Shown here one piece after another: positions 11,789-22,042 of a stretch of 64,000 bases of DNA; position 1 is the first letter of the stretch; every line of letters starts with the position of its first letter. The position numbers were made by a program, and so were the translations under genes. Under the pieces are notes generated by a model. That model had not been told where the DNA came from. It ran no database searches and worked only from the letters and a program-made list of their open reading frames with translations. Source of the DNA: Phlegmacium glaucopus (Eukaryota > Basidiomycota > Agaricomycetes > Agaricales > Cortinariaceae); NCBI GenBank assembly GCA_015039465.1, contig MU130623.1, positions 289,685 through 353,684 of the forward strand, in the 5' to 3' direction.

Positions 11789-13155
11789 CTATCTTCTTCT
11801 ACCTTGGGATCTAATAGGGCTGGTATCGCCTTCCGTTGCAGATTCATAAGCAGGAGGAGTAATTACGGTTTCTTGGTCGTACTGCACTTCGTCTGTATCG
11901 ATTGTGGGATAGATGAGAGGATCCAGTGGATTTCCGAAATCATCGATGCCTAGTCTGTCTTGTCGGATCTTCCAAAAGCAGCACATGACGAGAAGACAGC
12001 CTTGCAAGACAGCGGCCACGGCAAATGTGATCCAACCTATATAATAATAATAATAATAAAAGAAGACATAAGACTCGCGTTTTTTTTCTCCAAAGAGTAA
12101 AAGAAGAAACGCACTAGTCCAATTTGTGCCTTTTCGAAGAGCGATACTGGTGACCATGAGTATACCTCCTGGAGTTTGAATCAACATCATGGGTATACTC
12201 AAAGCTCCAACGAGTTTCATTCTATACGTGTGTAATATCTGAGGTGCGTATTGGACGGCAGCGAGGAGAGCTGAGCTGACGCCTAGGAAGGTGGCCCATG
12301 AAGAGATCCGGGGAGGTAGAGAGCCTTCTGGGGAAAGCGTCGATGTCGAGAGAAGGTAGACTGTCGTTATGAAGCAAGTGAGACTACAAGGGTTGGGTTA
12401 AAAAAAATTGTATTTTCATTGCAAGAGAGGAATAAAAGTACGAACAGGTGGATAACGGAGATCCATGCCACTATAATAGACAAACCCCACTCTGTGCTCT
12501 TGACACGCGTCTTGGTATGAAGCAGGGGTTGTAGTTCAGGTTCGTCCACCACATTTTCGTCGACATATCTGAGATGCAATGGATAATATATCATATACAG
12601 CACAAATCTACACCAAGCCCTCAATTCAGAAGTTGAAAATGTGAAAGGAAGCAATAAAGGAGAGACGCACATAACGCTAAAACAGAACCACTGAATGCCC
12701 ACTTGTACTATCCCAGCTACAATTTCAGCACAGCTCCCGAAACTCTATAACAATTTTGCATCCCAAATCAGGGATTTATATTCTAGAAAGCACATCAAAG
12801 GATGTAACCAACCACGACGCGACAGCATTTCACGATTTCGGCTTGTAAAGTGATCCTATATAAAAGAGTTATCGAAACAGTTGTGGATGATTTGGAAAGA
12901 ACAAACTCACATGTTAAACATCGTAGCAGCAGAAGAGGTCGTTCCTAGTAACAAAAACACTGGGCTGAACCCTTCGGATGACTTTGCATTGATGATGCGG
13001 AAGTGTTGGGGTAGATATGAGATTATGAGGCCACAACAAAGGCCAAAGGTTAACAAATCATTGAACCAGTCATGACGCTAAAATATTTTTGTTGAGTATC
13101 AACCCAGAATGAAAGAGATATCGGACGTACTTACTGGGATACAGGTCTCCGACAT
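11789..13155 (-). CDS. PQ-loop repeat membrane transporter
   Basis: Seven exons (13155-13135, 13077-12911, 12855-12813, 12744-12671, 12607-12446, 12383-12115, 12036-11789) give about 327 residues with all junctions in frame. Two PQ-loop repeats are clear: GLIISYLPQHFRII near residue 20 and AAVQYAPQILHTYR in exon 6. The usual following motifs are present (SSEGFSPVFLLLGTTSS; PGGILMVTSIALRKGTNWT). Hydrophobic segments support about seven transmembrane helices. Relatives include the vacuolar cationic amino acid exporters Ypq1-3/PQLC2 and cystinosin, so vacuolar or lysosome-like membrane transport is likely, though the substrate cannot be read from sequence. The cytosolic tail (PPAYES) contains a PPxY motif that could recruit a Rsp5-type ubiquitin ligase. 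The intron before exon 7 contains an ATA/TAA microsatellite (12040-12060). Confidence 0.87.
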
Positions 13156-13858
13156 GGTGGTTCGCCTGCAACGCGTGACAGTGTCACTGGTCGGATAGTG
13201 GTCACGATGTCACGGCTACATCACTCAGGTCACATGTGTGTGTGCAGCTGACCTCATATTGGGCTAATATTTAAAATATCAGTCCGAAAAACCATCCTTT
13301 CGAACACTGGGGCTACATAAAGCAAGTTACACGCTACATATTCGGGTCTTCCTAAAGTCAGGAATTATCATAACCAAATCATCTCGAGGCAACATTTAAC
13401 ACGAGGGAGAGGGAGAGGGAGCCTCGAGTCGAGAACGTTGGAATTCAAAATTCGTTGTTCCGCTAGTATAACGTTGGCCTTGTGCGGCGTTAAGGAACTT
13501 CCACTGTTGTCCAACTTTACTCTTTAGGATACCAAAGTACCTCCCTTCGATAGGAAATTAACTGGTGTTCACCGGTGACAAGAAAAATAAATATGATATG
13601 CACCGAAGCATATAACTTGAGCAGATAGAGCGGTTGGAGAAGGATTGGGGAGTTAACGGTTAAAGTGCTCGACATTCGCAGATGTGAGGATTTATTTACG
13701 TCACAGGACGTTACCTTCTCGAAAAACTTGACGGTCGGGAATCTTCGGCTTGCAATTGGGTGGGATGAAGGAGCGTTTGTCGATCTACCAGAGACAGGAA
13801 CACGCCCCAAGAGAGATAGGATACTTCCTAATCCCACCACTGTCCAGAAGCATAAGGT
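13156..13858. other. Intergenic region, no gene seen
   Basis: Promoter side of the PQ-loop gene and 3' flank of the next minus-strand gene. There is a GGGAGA repeat near 13405-13420. Several short open frames exist but none looks coding. Confidence 0.35.
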
Positions 13859-15745
13859 TCACGACAAGGAGCTGCTTCGACTAGGCGGAGTCACAAGGGT
13901 CGATTTAGGATACTGAGGCTGAGGTTGTTTTATCGAAGGTTGTTTTATCGAAGGAGCAGTAGATGCAACGCTAGACACAGGCGCAACAGGAGGTAATAAT
14001 CCATGAATCCCAACTCCATATCGCGTTCCATAATAATTCTCAGAATATTCAAATGGAACGTATCCAGGCCGATCTTGAGGAAAGCTTTCCCATTCTCCTG
14101 TGCTCTCTTGACGCGAGCGTCGGCTTGGGGTGTGGGACCTACGAGAACGTCGGGAGGAAGATCCTGGTGTGGGCTGTCGACCGGATTTTGGCAGTCGATT
14201 CGAGGAGGGTGTCTCGGGAATGGGTGTTGGAGTCCATGAATACAGCACAGGCTCAGGCTTTGGTGTATTTCCCCACCTCTGATCAGATGTTGGAGTCATG
14301 CGAGGTGGATCTCCCTTTACGTTCGAACTAGGCCGTACTGAAGCGGGACGATGTCGTATGGGAGCTGGACCCGAGAAGGCGGGTTTAGCGTCCTTTGGCG
14401 TCATCGGATGTGATTGATCTCGCGTTCGGCCGGTGTTTGGGGGCAATGACGGTAACGGTTCGGGACCCCCTCTTTGTGCCAAACTAGGTTTTCGCGCTGA
14501 AGGCGTTTTCATTAAGGGAGGGGTCGAGCTAGGAGGAGCCAAAGTAGGAGTTTTTCGCGCTGGAGGTGTTTTCGACAATGTCGGGTTGCCGTCAACTCGA
14601 AACCCAGAACGCGGGTTGTCAACGTATGCTTGTGACATCTCTGGCATTCCGGTTTTTTGGGGAGATGGCGGTAATGTATCAGTTAACTGTGCGGTGTTCG
14701 GAGGATGATATGGTAATGGTGTAGTAGTCTTGTCGGAAAATTCTGCATCAAGGTCGATTTGGGAGATACGACTCGGCGCTCTCACATGAAGGTGAGGAGT
14801 CATTTTTAAGACTGATGATGATTCACTGTCAGAATCGAGATGATAATCAGAACGGTGGTAATCTTGACTGCGCCATACGATAGCAGGGCGGTGAGATAAA
14901 CGCTTGCCGCGCCGTTCGGAAGCAGCTGGGTAGTAGTCAACAGTCACTCGCTCGTTTGAAATCCAAGGTAGAGCAGCCAGGTCATGAACGAAATTCTGAA
15001 AACGAGTCATATAAGTGTTGAAGGATATATCTGATTGAGGGGGTGTGGGGCGGTCCATTTTTGCGTAATCGGGGCCATATCCTACGCGAGCTTTAATTGC
15101 ACTTATGTCGATTGAGTCTAAGGACTGAATGTCATCATATGGAGCCACAGGAGGGGCATTATAATGGAAAGGTTGTTCGGACGTAGCTGGCGGGTACGAG
15201 GGTGGAGCAGATGGGGGGAAAGTTGTGAGAGGTGGTTGGTTTGCAGGTGGCTCTTCGAGCCGACTACTGGCAGCGTAGCCCGAATCTCTGATCATCGTTG
15301 GAAGCGAATGTATCTCCTCCCCTGCTTGCTGATACTTGGAACTCTGTCTTCGGGAACCTTTGGTTGTTAATGCTTTCTTCAATCCGGTCACAAACCCTCC
15401 AACAAATCGTTTTGGAGATTCGTTCTGGTTTATGGATCCTTTATCAGAATTACCAGCGTCACTGGGTCCGACTGTAGCTAAGAAAGGAATGCCAGGATCG
15501 ACATTGAACGCAGCTGCATTTCCCGCAAAAAGATTCGCCGGAGGCGGTGGTACTGGCGAAAGCAATTGTGAAGATGAAGGAGCTGGAGCTGGAGATAGAG
15601 GCTGGCCTGGACGGCTGATATGAGCCGGGGTTGATTTACCAGAACTGGGCTGGCGGGCGGGCGATTCTGAGAGGAAACGAGGAGAAGGTACAAAAGCCTC
15701 CACATTTTTCTTGAGTATCGGACGTCGATTCGTAGGGTTTGCCAT
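13859..15745 (-). CDS. Pro/Ser-rich conserved orphan protein
   Basis: Intronless 628-residue frame starting MANPTNRRPILKK. No catalytic domain recognised. The N-terminal third holds a short basic segment (FVGGFVTGLKKALTTKG). The most ordered-looking part is around residues 245-320 (FQNFVHDLAALPWISNERVTVDYYP). The rest is Pro/Ser/Thr-rich with many SP/TP sites, consistent with a phosphorylated scaffold. Near the C-terminus a 15-bp tandem duplication (13923-13955) encodes PSIKQPSIKQP. A long frame without introns and with such composition is probably real coding sequence. Confidence 0.65.
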   Translation of the reverse strand: MANPTNRRPILKKNVEAFVPSPRFLSESPARQPSSGKSTPAHISRPGQPLSPAPAPSSSQLLSPVPPPPANLFAGNAAAFNVDPGIPFLATVGPSDAGNSDKGSINQNESPKRFVGGFVTGLKKALTTKGSRRQSSKYQQAGEEIHSLPTMIRDSGYAASSRLEEPPANQPPLTTFPPSAPPSYPPATSEQPFHYNAPPVAPYDDIQSLDSIDISAIKARVGYGPDYAKMDRPTPPQSDISFNTYMTRFQNFVHDLAALPWISNERVTVDYYPAASERRGKRLSHRPAIVWRSQDYHRSDYHLDSDSESSSVLKMTPHLHVRAPSRISQIDLDAEFSDKTTTPLPYHPPNTAQLTDTLPPSPQKTGMPEMSQAYVDNPRSGFRVDGNPTLSKTPPARKTPTLAPPSSTPPLMKTPSARKPSLAQRGGPEPLPSLPPNTGRTRDQSHPMTPKDAKPAFSGPAPIRHRPASVRPSSNVKGDPPRMTPTSDQRWGNTPKPEPVLYSWTPTPIPETPSSNRLPKSGRQPTPGSSSRRSRRSHTPSRRSRQESTGEWESFPQDRPGYVPFEYSENYYGTRYGVGIHGLLPPVAPVSSVASTAPSIKQPSIKQPQPQYPKSTLVTPPSRSSSLS

Positions 15746-16609
15746 CGGGATTCAATGTATACGTAGTTATGACAACTCTATGAGTTTCATAGTCAAGGTA
15801 CTGTACGGGATCCCGGTATCGACATAGGCAAGGGCCTTATCGATGCGTATGAGATCCTCGAGGTTATGGTTCAAGAAGATAGATTCATGGCGGCCGCAAT
15901 ATTCTCACAAGAAGTGGCCCGGGCCGGATCGAGGAGGGCTCATTTGATGAAGAGTAAGTCTCAACTATAAAGTTGTATATTAATTTTTATACCTAGAATA
16001 AATGAAGAGTAGCTAGGTATTTGTTAGATGTAACGACGTAGCGGTTCCGAGGGAACGAGGAACAATGTGTTCCAAGGCCCATCGTGTTCTGTTTAATCAA
16101 CTGTTTAATTACTCGCTTCTATAAAACCCACAGTACTCTTTACAGATACTAAAAACCGGTAGTTGTACTTTACTGCTAAGAACTGGTAGTACATATATAA
16201 AGTGTATGGTACCGTATTGAATATGATTCTGTTGAAATTATCAGTTACAGTGCGAGCTGATCGTATCAATATGGACTGGAGTAGATAGCAGGAATATGTA
16301 TGAATAGCGATATGGACTCGTATCTACACAGCCATGACACATATGTATAAGTAATAAGCCTATGGGGACGGAACTCCCTGAACGAATATACTGCGGATTT
16401 TCCCTCTAGTCTAAGCTTCACTTTGTTATCGCTCTCGACTAGATACGTATACTTCAAACCGACATCACAAATTTTAACAGATTCATTCTTGCTAAATCCC
16501 CTGTTCTTACACAACCAAGCTTAAATTCCATACAACCAAGTATGTTTTTCGTGGTCAAATACACCTTTGATCCACACCTGACATGTTGATTGTATCGCAA
16601 TAGGTCAAC
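15746..16609. other. Intergenic region, no gene seen
   Basis: Divergent promoter region between the minus-strand orphan and the small plus-strand gene at 16610. AT-rich; contains two similar (A)CCGGTAGT/ACTGGTAGTAC words near 16154 and 16182. Confidence 0.35.
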
Positions 16610-16961
16610 ATGGGCAAAGCCAAGAAATATCTCGACGAATTTATCGCAGAAATTCCGGCCGACAAACTCACCGGGTTCCCCACATCCGCCGGTACAATCT
16701 ACAAAAATGAAAACTACAGACTAGACATGCAGGGTGTTCGTATTTATTTTCATAGTCGCCGTTTTATCAGTCCTCTGGGCTTATGATTTTTAGATGAACA
16801 AAGACAAGACTCACAATCTTCAAATCCAAGCCAATAACGGCGCGACAACGCCATCAGTGAAGAAGCTGGCTCCCAAGACTGTCGCAGGGCCTGTCCATTG
16901 CAAGTCTGATGCAGATCCTGAGACCGTCAGGAAGGCGTTCATGAACAAGAAACTCATTTAG
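16610..16961 (+). CDS. Small lysine-rich hypothetical protein
   Basis: Exon 1 (16610-16733) reads MGKAKKYLDEFIAEIPADKL and continues to NYRLDMQ. Exon 2 ends KKLAPKTVAG...ETVRKAFMNKKLI at a TAG (16959-16961). The frame is kept if the acceptor is the AAAG at 16800-16803, giving about 93 residues. The stronger-looking TTTTTAG acceptor at 16793 would shift the frame. The two halves have consistent basic composition, which is why I join them. No function recognised. Confidence 0.5.
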
Positions 16962-17244
16962 TTTTACTACTAAGCGAAGGTTTATAGCTCTTCGGGGAAC
17001 CTAGCTGTTGTCTTGTTGCCTTGTGAATTTTGAAGCGTTGCTCCAATAATAGATAATTGTTGTCCGGAAATAACCGCGCTCCTTAGTAATCTACCGATCT
17101 GAGATTTATTGAAGATGGAAAGGCTTCTTAAAGTGACTGTCGGACTGTACACTGGGTCCTTCTCCAAACTCGTTCAACCTGATTCCTCTCCGCATCACCC
17201 TGGTACTACCCTAACCATCTTTATTTCAACTTCCAGGACAAAGC

Positions 17245-18549
17245 ATGGTGGTCACAAAAATGTCCTGGCGAGAGGATACCGTCCATACGGAGCCCGTTTG
17301 GTCGATTGATCCAGATATTTCTGTTGTTGAAGCCATTTCTCGTTATCACCTCCTTTCGCGTGTTGGTATCACAAACGAGGAGCTCACAGTGACTCTTCTG
17401 GGGGAGGGTTCTTTCAACAAGGCTTATACGGTCAATGTTAAAGCAGTATCAGCCGTGAAATCGTACGTATTTCGAGCTTCACTCCCCGTCGAGCCAGGCG
17501 ACAAAGTACGGAGTGAGGTCGCCACCCTGGACTACATTAAACGCCACACAGACATTCCAGTTCCTACTGTGGTTGCCTACGATGGTTCATCTGACAATGC
17601 ACTCGGATTCGAATGGATCCTTATGGAAAAGATCTCTGGAGAGCCAATCAGAAATATATGGCGTGGTTTATCCGACAGCTCAAAAGCTGCTATCACTCGC
17701 GAGATCGCCTCTTACGTCAACCAAATGCGCAAGAACTGTTTATTCAATGAAATTGGGGCATTGTATCATGGATCTGACAACGAAGAATTCACCACTGGGC
17801 CCATAGTTACTCAGTTCATGTTTATGGGGGCGAGGAGGCAGCTTCTCGCTCGCACCCGTGGACCATACCATCACGATAGCGATTTCGTACAAGCCCTCAT
17901 TGAAATTCAAGTTGCTGATGTTCAACTCGTGAAGACCATGTCACCCGATGATCCCAATTTTGACGAAGACCTCTTCGAAGACGCGCCGGGTGTTCTACAC
18001 GCAGTAGAAGAATTGCTCTCCCTCATTCCTCAGATCTTCCCAAAAGACACAAGGAATGAACCTATTCGCACAGTCCTCATGCACCCAGATCTTTCGCACA
18101 GCAACATTATGATCGACCCCGAGACACTCAAAATCACTGGTGTCATAGATTGGGAATGCACGAATGCGAGTCCACAGTGGGAACATCCGTATCCACAGTG
18201 TCTTATCGGCCCTGAGGTCGCGGAAGAAGCAAATCGAGTTGGACTTGGTGACATGGATCAACTACGGAATGAGCTCTGGGATGACTGGGAGAAGACGCAA
18301 CTTCGGAAGGTATTCGATGAGGTTGCTGGACCGGCGCCCCTGGCAGAAGATCCGTTGGCTCCGCTCAAGCGCCAGTTCTTGGAGGCCCTGGCCACCGCAG
18401 AGCAGTCGGAAGTTTGGGTAGAGAGATGGGTCAAAGAAACCCGGGAAAGGTTGGCAGCAATCGCGTCCGCCAGGGTATGCGTTCTTTTTTATATTTTGGT
18501 TCAAATCATTAATTTTAGACCATACGCAAAGGTCTCAACCTCAGGCTAG
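17245..18549 (+). CDS. APH-family (aminoglycoside phosphotransferase-like) kinase
   Basis: About 430 residues of the APH/choline-kinase-like fold common in fungal genomes. N-lobe: LLGEGSFNKAY (glycine-rich loop-like) and YVFRASLP. Hinge region: GFEWILMEKISGEPI. Catalytic loop: MHPDLSHSNIMIDP, with HxDxxxxN-type residues; metal-binding motif: GVIDWE. These match the active site of the family. Most fungal members have unknown small-molecule substrates, so antibiotic resistance should not be assumed. Two in-frame starts are possible (17245 and 17260). An intron (18475-18518) may be removed near the end, which would replace the last residues and move the stop to 18656. Confidence 0.8.
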   Translation: MVVTKMSWREDTVHTEPVWSIDPDISVVEAISRYHLLSRVGITNEELTVTLLGEGSFNKAYTVNVKAVSAVKSYVFRASLPVEPGDKVRSEVATLDYIKRHTDIPVPTVVAYDGSSDNALGFEWILMEKISGEPIRNIWRGLSDSSKAAITREIASYVNQMRKNCLFNEIGALYHGSDNEEFTTGPIVTQFMFMGARRQLLARTRGPYHHDSDFVQALIEIQVADVQLVKTMSPDDPNFDEDLFEDAPGVLHAVEELLSLIPQIFPKDTRNEPIRTVLMHPDLSHSNIMIDPETLKITGVIDWECTNASPQWEHPYPQCLIGPEVAEEANRVGLGDMDQLRNELWDDWEKTQLRKVFDEVAGPAPLAEDPLAPLKRQFLEALATAEQSEVWVERWVKETRERLAAIASARVCVLFYILVQIINFRPYAKVSTSG

Positions 18550-18656
18550 CCTCGGGCTGTGTGCTATGCATGTCTTGCGTCTCATTTCGCTCCCCTTACT
18601 CTTACCCCCTTTATTTCACTCTATCCTTTCTTCGGTATGGAACACATAGTGAGTAG

Positions 18657-19439
18657 GACATCAAAATCCAGATAGAACAAGCATTTTACAAACGTGTGAT
18701 TTAAGATCAACTTTTTTTGAATACACTTTTTGGAAACTTCCTGTAACATGTTGTGGGGTGTTAACCGGCACGGTCCAGTGGTGAACGCTGGTGCCTGAGA
18801 TTCATGTACGCTACATGTCTCATAGTTAGATTCTCTTCAAGCATTCAGACGGTGGTATCGCGTATCCTACAACTTTTACGGCCGCGGCGGTCGTTTTTTG
18901 TTGACACGCCCATCCCCCCCCTACCCTCCCGTCTCGGAGGAGGCGCACGATAAACCCTTTGCTCCCAACCCATCCCTCTCAGCCTGCCTGTCCTATCTCG
19001 TAAACCCTCTCTGCTCCTATCCATATCCCCCTCCCTTTCTCTTCTCAGCTCACGCACACATTTAGATCATCATGTGGTGTTTGTCGGAAGACGGCAAACA
19101 TGCCCATGGATCGAGTCGATAGTTTTTTGCAAAGATCTAGAAGTTTCGTGTCCAGGAATACTATTCCTGGACACGAAACTTCTAGATCTTTGCAAACGAA
19201 GCTATTAGTGATAGCTTCGAGACACTCGAGGTTGAAGGACAAGTTTAAAAGATATGGACATGCTGTGCCGCTGTTCGTTACAGCTTACACATAGCGACTC
19301 AGCCGTGTGAATTTTGCTAGTGACCCCGGTACTTTCACTGCAAGTCGCATCTTGTTTTGCATGTTCTTTACAGTACGGAGAAGCGCACGTAGACTTCTCG
19401 ACTGGTCACGAGTCACGATTCTAGCCCGTCACAACTTTG
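18657..19439. other. Intergenic region containing a perfect palindrome cluster
   Basis: No protein gene recognised. It contains a pyrimidine-rich tract (18895-19050) and the exact inverted repeats at 19126-19217 that are listed separately. Confidence 0.4.
19126..19217. repeat. Perfect 35-bp inverted repeat with 1-nt centre, plus adjacent hairpin
   Basis: Left arm 19126-19160 and right arm 19162-19196 are exact reverse complements separated by a single C at 19161. Immediately after, 19197-19205 and 19211-19219 form a second perfect 9-bp stem (CGAAGCTAT / ATAGCTTCG) around TAGTG. A third small palindrome (ATCGA-G-TCGAT) lies at 19110-19120. None of this lies in a recognisable gene. Confidence 0.85.
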
Positions 19440-20776
19440 ATGGCGTCAGGCAATATCGCTGCTCAACCTACACCGCCAGGCCATGTGCACCTTGTTCTTT
19501 TCCAACAGCAACAGCAACAGCAAAATGAATCTTTTCACCTTGAAATACCGCTTCGCGTCATCACGGACGTTTGCCGTCACCCTCCCAAGTATCTTCGTTA
19601 TCTTGGATGGTGTGTCCTAGGAGTGGAAGGATCGTTGCAGGACGGACAAGGACACCAGGTCGATCCTAATGGCGATCTAGTTGACGGGGGCGTTTAATAC
19701 TACAGATTGCCTGCAACTCAGCAAGGTTGCCTCTTACGTTTCTTTGTAATTCCGAAGTTGACAACACCTTAGATATCCTGTCTCACGCTATTGACCTTGA
19801 GGTCATCATGGTGCGCAGCCAGGTCCCACCTGAAACCACTAGAACCCGGGATGCTTTCCATCGGGAGTTAGCCACACGAGATGGGGAACGATGCGTGTGG
19901 ACCAGTTTGCCGCCTGGTGATGGTATGCGCATTATTCCATGGAGCAGAGGCGATGAGGCACGTCTCCTTTACAATGATGGCCTGCAACTAACCTGATTGA
20001 CCGTCTAGTGGCTCCAACTCATCATTGGAAACCGGCCACATGGTGATGAGCGAAGACTTGACACTTTGAGAAGTATAAACGACATCAGGAATAGGATCAT
20101 GAGTACTGCTAGTTTACACACTTACTTTGATTCTCGGGGCAGCCGTCATACTAAAGGTTTGTCTACACCTCTTCTCTGGCCCACCTCCTTACACCAGCCC
20201 TGTCAGACACCCAATAGTATCCTCCAAATGGGCGATGTTCCTCAGCGACATACCCGCAATCTTCCCAACCATAGTAGTTACCCGACTTCCTTGCGATACA
20301 CACTCCAATGGCTCGCCAACGACGGCCCACACCTCCGTAACTTTTTTCCGAATAATAGTGATGCGGCATTCGTATCTTCTCAGAAACCTAAACCTTCTGA
20401 TCTCTTACTGCACTATAACTATGGTGCGGCCGCAGTGAGTAAGTGGGGTCGAAACTACGCTGTACTCGGCAATCGCCCTGGTCTTCCACGTCCCAAGGCA
20501 CCCCAACCTGTGGCCATGGGCCCAACAAGAACTATTGGTGATCGCACGACAACTATTACCAAGTTAGCAAATGCCCGGGCTAAAGAGGTTCAACAACAAC
20601 CCGCTAATGATGGAGGCAGTGCGGAAGCCATAGACTCAGAGCAGCCAGCATGGGACGAGGACGACGTGATGTTGTTGTTCTGGGGCAACTGCAAGGCGGC
20701 TATGGAGAGACATGCTAAGAAGGAGCAGGAGCGCGAAGAAAATATCAACAAATGGAGAGCTGGGACCGCTGCGTAG
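19440..20776 (+). pseudogene. HNH-nuclease-domain orphan (basidiomycete family), disrupted
   Basis: The frame order matches a family common in Agaricomycetes: a conserved N-terminus (RYLGWCVLGVEG), LSHAIDLEVI, an HNH-like core (RDGERCVWT...RIIPWSRGDE|WLQLII), SINDIRN, then RYTLQWLANDGPHLRNFFP, LLHYNYGAAAV and a charged C-terminus. Exons as read: 19440-19725, 19773-19957, 20009-20156, 20207-20776. Damage: a TAA at 19695-19697 interrupts exon 1 just before YYR. An extra base in the GGGG run near 20137 breaks the frame before VILK|TPNSIL. The normally conserved HIIP histidine is Arg. The intron after RGDE uses a GC donor (19958). A CAACAG repeat gives a Gln run near residue 23. The role of the family is unknown. 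Confidence 0.65.
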
Positions 20777-21429
20777 ATATTGACACCTATTCTTATGGAG
20801 ACGCATCCCCTCCCATTTCTTATAAGTCTAGTACAGTGAATCATGGCCCCGTCCAATCCAAGCGCAAAACTAATATAGCTAGGACTTGCATACTTCATCT
20901 GTCTGCGTCTTTCGTGGAATGGCTGGGAGACATGCTCCACGCGGCATGTCCCATTCGCAGTCTCAGCTAAACGCACCGCTTGTCTGCCAACAGCCGATAA
21001 GCTGTATTTGCCCTCAACTTTCGAAGAGCTCGTAACATATGCAGCGCCTGTCAGTGGTAGACTCGGAAATGCCACTCTTTGCGTCTTATTTTGGACCTCA
21101 TGTCTTGGCCGTCCGCTGTCTGGATGCTCTCAATCATTACAAGCGCCCGTGTTCTCCATGTCCTGATCTCAGGTAACTCTACGAGAGCTGGAGAGTCGAG
21201 ACCTAACATATTTTTGTGAGTCGACATCTTGCTCGGTGATCCGAAGCCCACTAACTTGAAGCATGTCGTCTCTTCGTTACCAACGCCGGCAGCCTTTTGA
21301 TGAGCACCTAGGCGGTGATGGTTCAAAGCAAATGTCGAGTAACACAGTGAAATGGGCATACAAGAGACTGCCAAATAGGAGACTGTATGGACGTGCAAAG
21401 AGTGGCATGAGACGATGTGCACATCTTGT
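20777..21429. other. Unassigned stretch downstream of the TYR1 fragment
   Basis: Open frames occur on both strands but no family is recognised. They do not continue the prephenate dehydrogenase similarity, so this may be the sequence that truncated it. Confidence 0.3.
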
Positions 21430-21915
21430 GGGAGATATTTTTCGAATGCGGCTTGCTCTGGTGCTTTCATGAAAGTTTGACCAGCAATGACAGCGGTCAA
21501 TTTGGTGGCTAGGAGATTTTAGAGCGGGATTGGTGTTTGGACTCACAGGGACCGAACTCATTGACGACTGAGTCAATGGCCTCAGCTTCGACGGCCATCG
21601 CGGACAATGGCTACCGAGGGATTGTCTGGGAATGGTCAGATGGTGAAATGAGGAGAATGTGGATGAATGCACTTGCGTATTCATGCTTGAGGTCGTCAAA
21701 TTTGGATGGAAGATCGCAAACGCAGATTCTGAGAACGATCAGCAATCTTGCAGGCGGATAAGGTCTGCATACCTATTCCGGCCCGCAGTGTTCAGAATGT
21801 GGGTGTACATGCGGCCCATAGTGTCCATGCCTATGAGGCCGATTGTGGGCTGGCAGCCGCTGGCTGTCAGGGTGGGTGTCAGGGAAGACATGGGGGTTGG
21901 GACAGACAGGGCCAT
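21430..21915 (-). pseudogene. Prephenate dehydrogenase (TYR1-like) fragment
   Basis: On the minus strand from the ATG at 21915, the sequence reads into QPTIGLIGMDTMGRMYTHIL, the N-terminal Rossmann motif of prephenate dehydrogenase. A probable intron (from 21775) follows, then ICVCDLPSKFDDLKHEYA, and after it VEAEAIDSVVNEFGP and TAVIAGQTFMKAPEQAAFEKYLP up to HIVSCHSLH. These are the expected order of blocks in fungal TYR1. The segment that should lie between HEYA and VEAE is shortened and out of frame. Similarity stops after CHSLH (about 21430), so at least the C-terminal half is missing. It would have converted prephenate to 4-hydroxyphenylpyruvate in tyrosine synthesis. A full-length copy presumably exists elsewhere. 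Confidence 0.6.
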
Positions 21916-22042
21916 GAAGGGGAGTAGGGTCTAGTAGGGTGCTCACAGCTAGTCTACTGAATAAATGAGTGAAGACCTTGTTTATGTAAGCCAATTGAGA
22001 CAATGCTGGATGCTAACATCTACCACACCCACTTTATCAATC

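Noticed and set aside
14003..14708. Several plus-strand open frames
   Set aside because: Antisense shadows of the Pro/Ser-rich minus-strand gene at 13859-15745.
17245..18549. Antibiotic-resistance aminoglycoside phosphotransferase
   Set aside because: The fold family matches, but fungi carry many APH-like kinases of unknown substrate; nothing here indicates resistance.
18775..18850. tRNA-like word CCAGTGGTGAACGCTGGTGCC
   Set aside because: It resembles a D-arm, but no T-arm (GTTCGAnTC), anticodon stem or acceptor pairing can be built around it.
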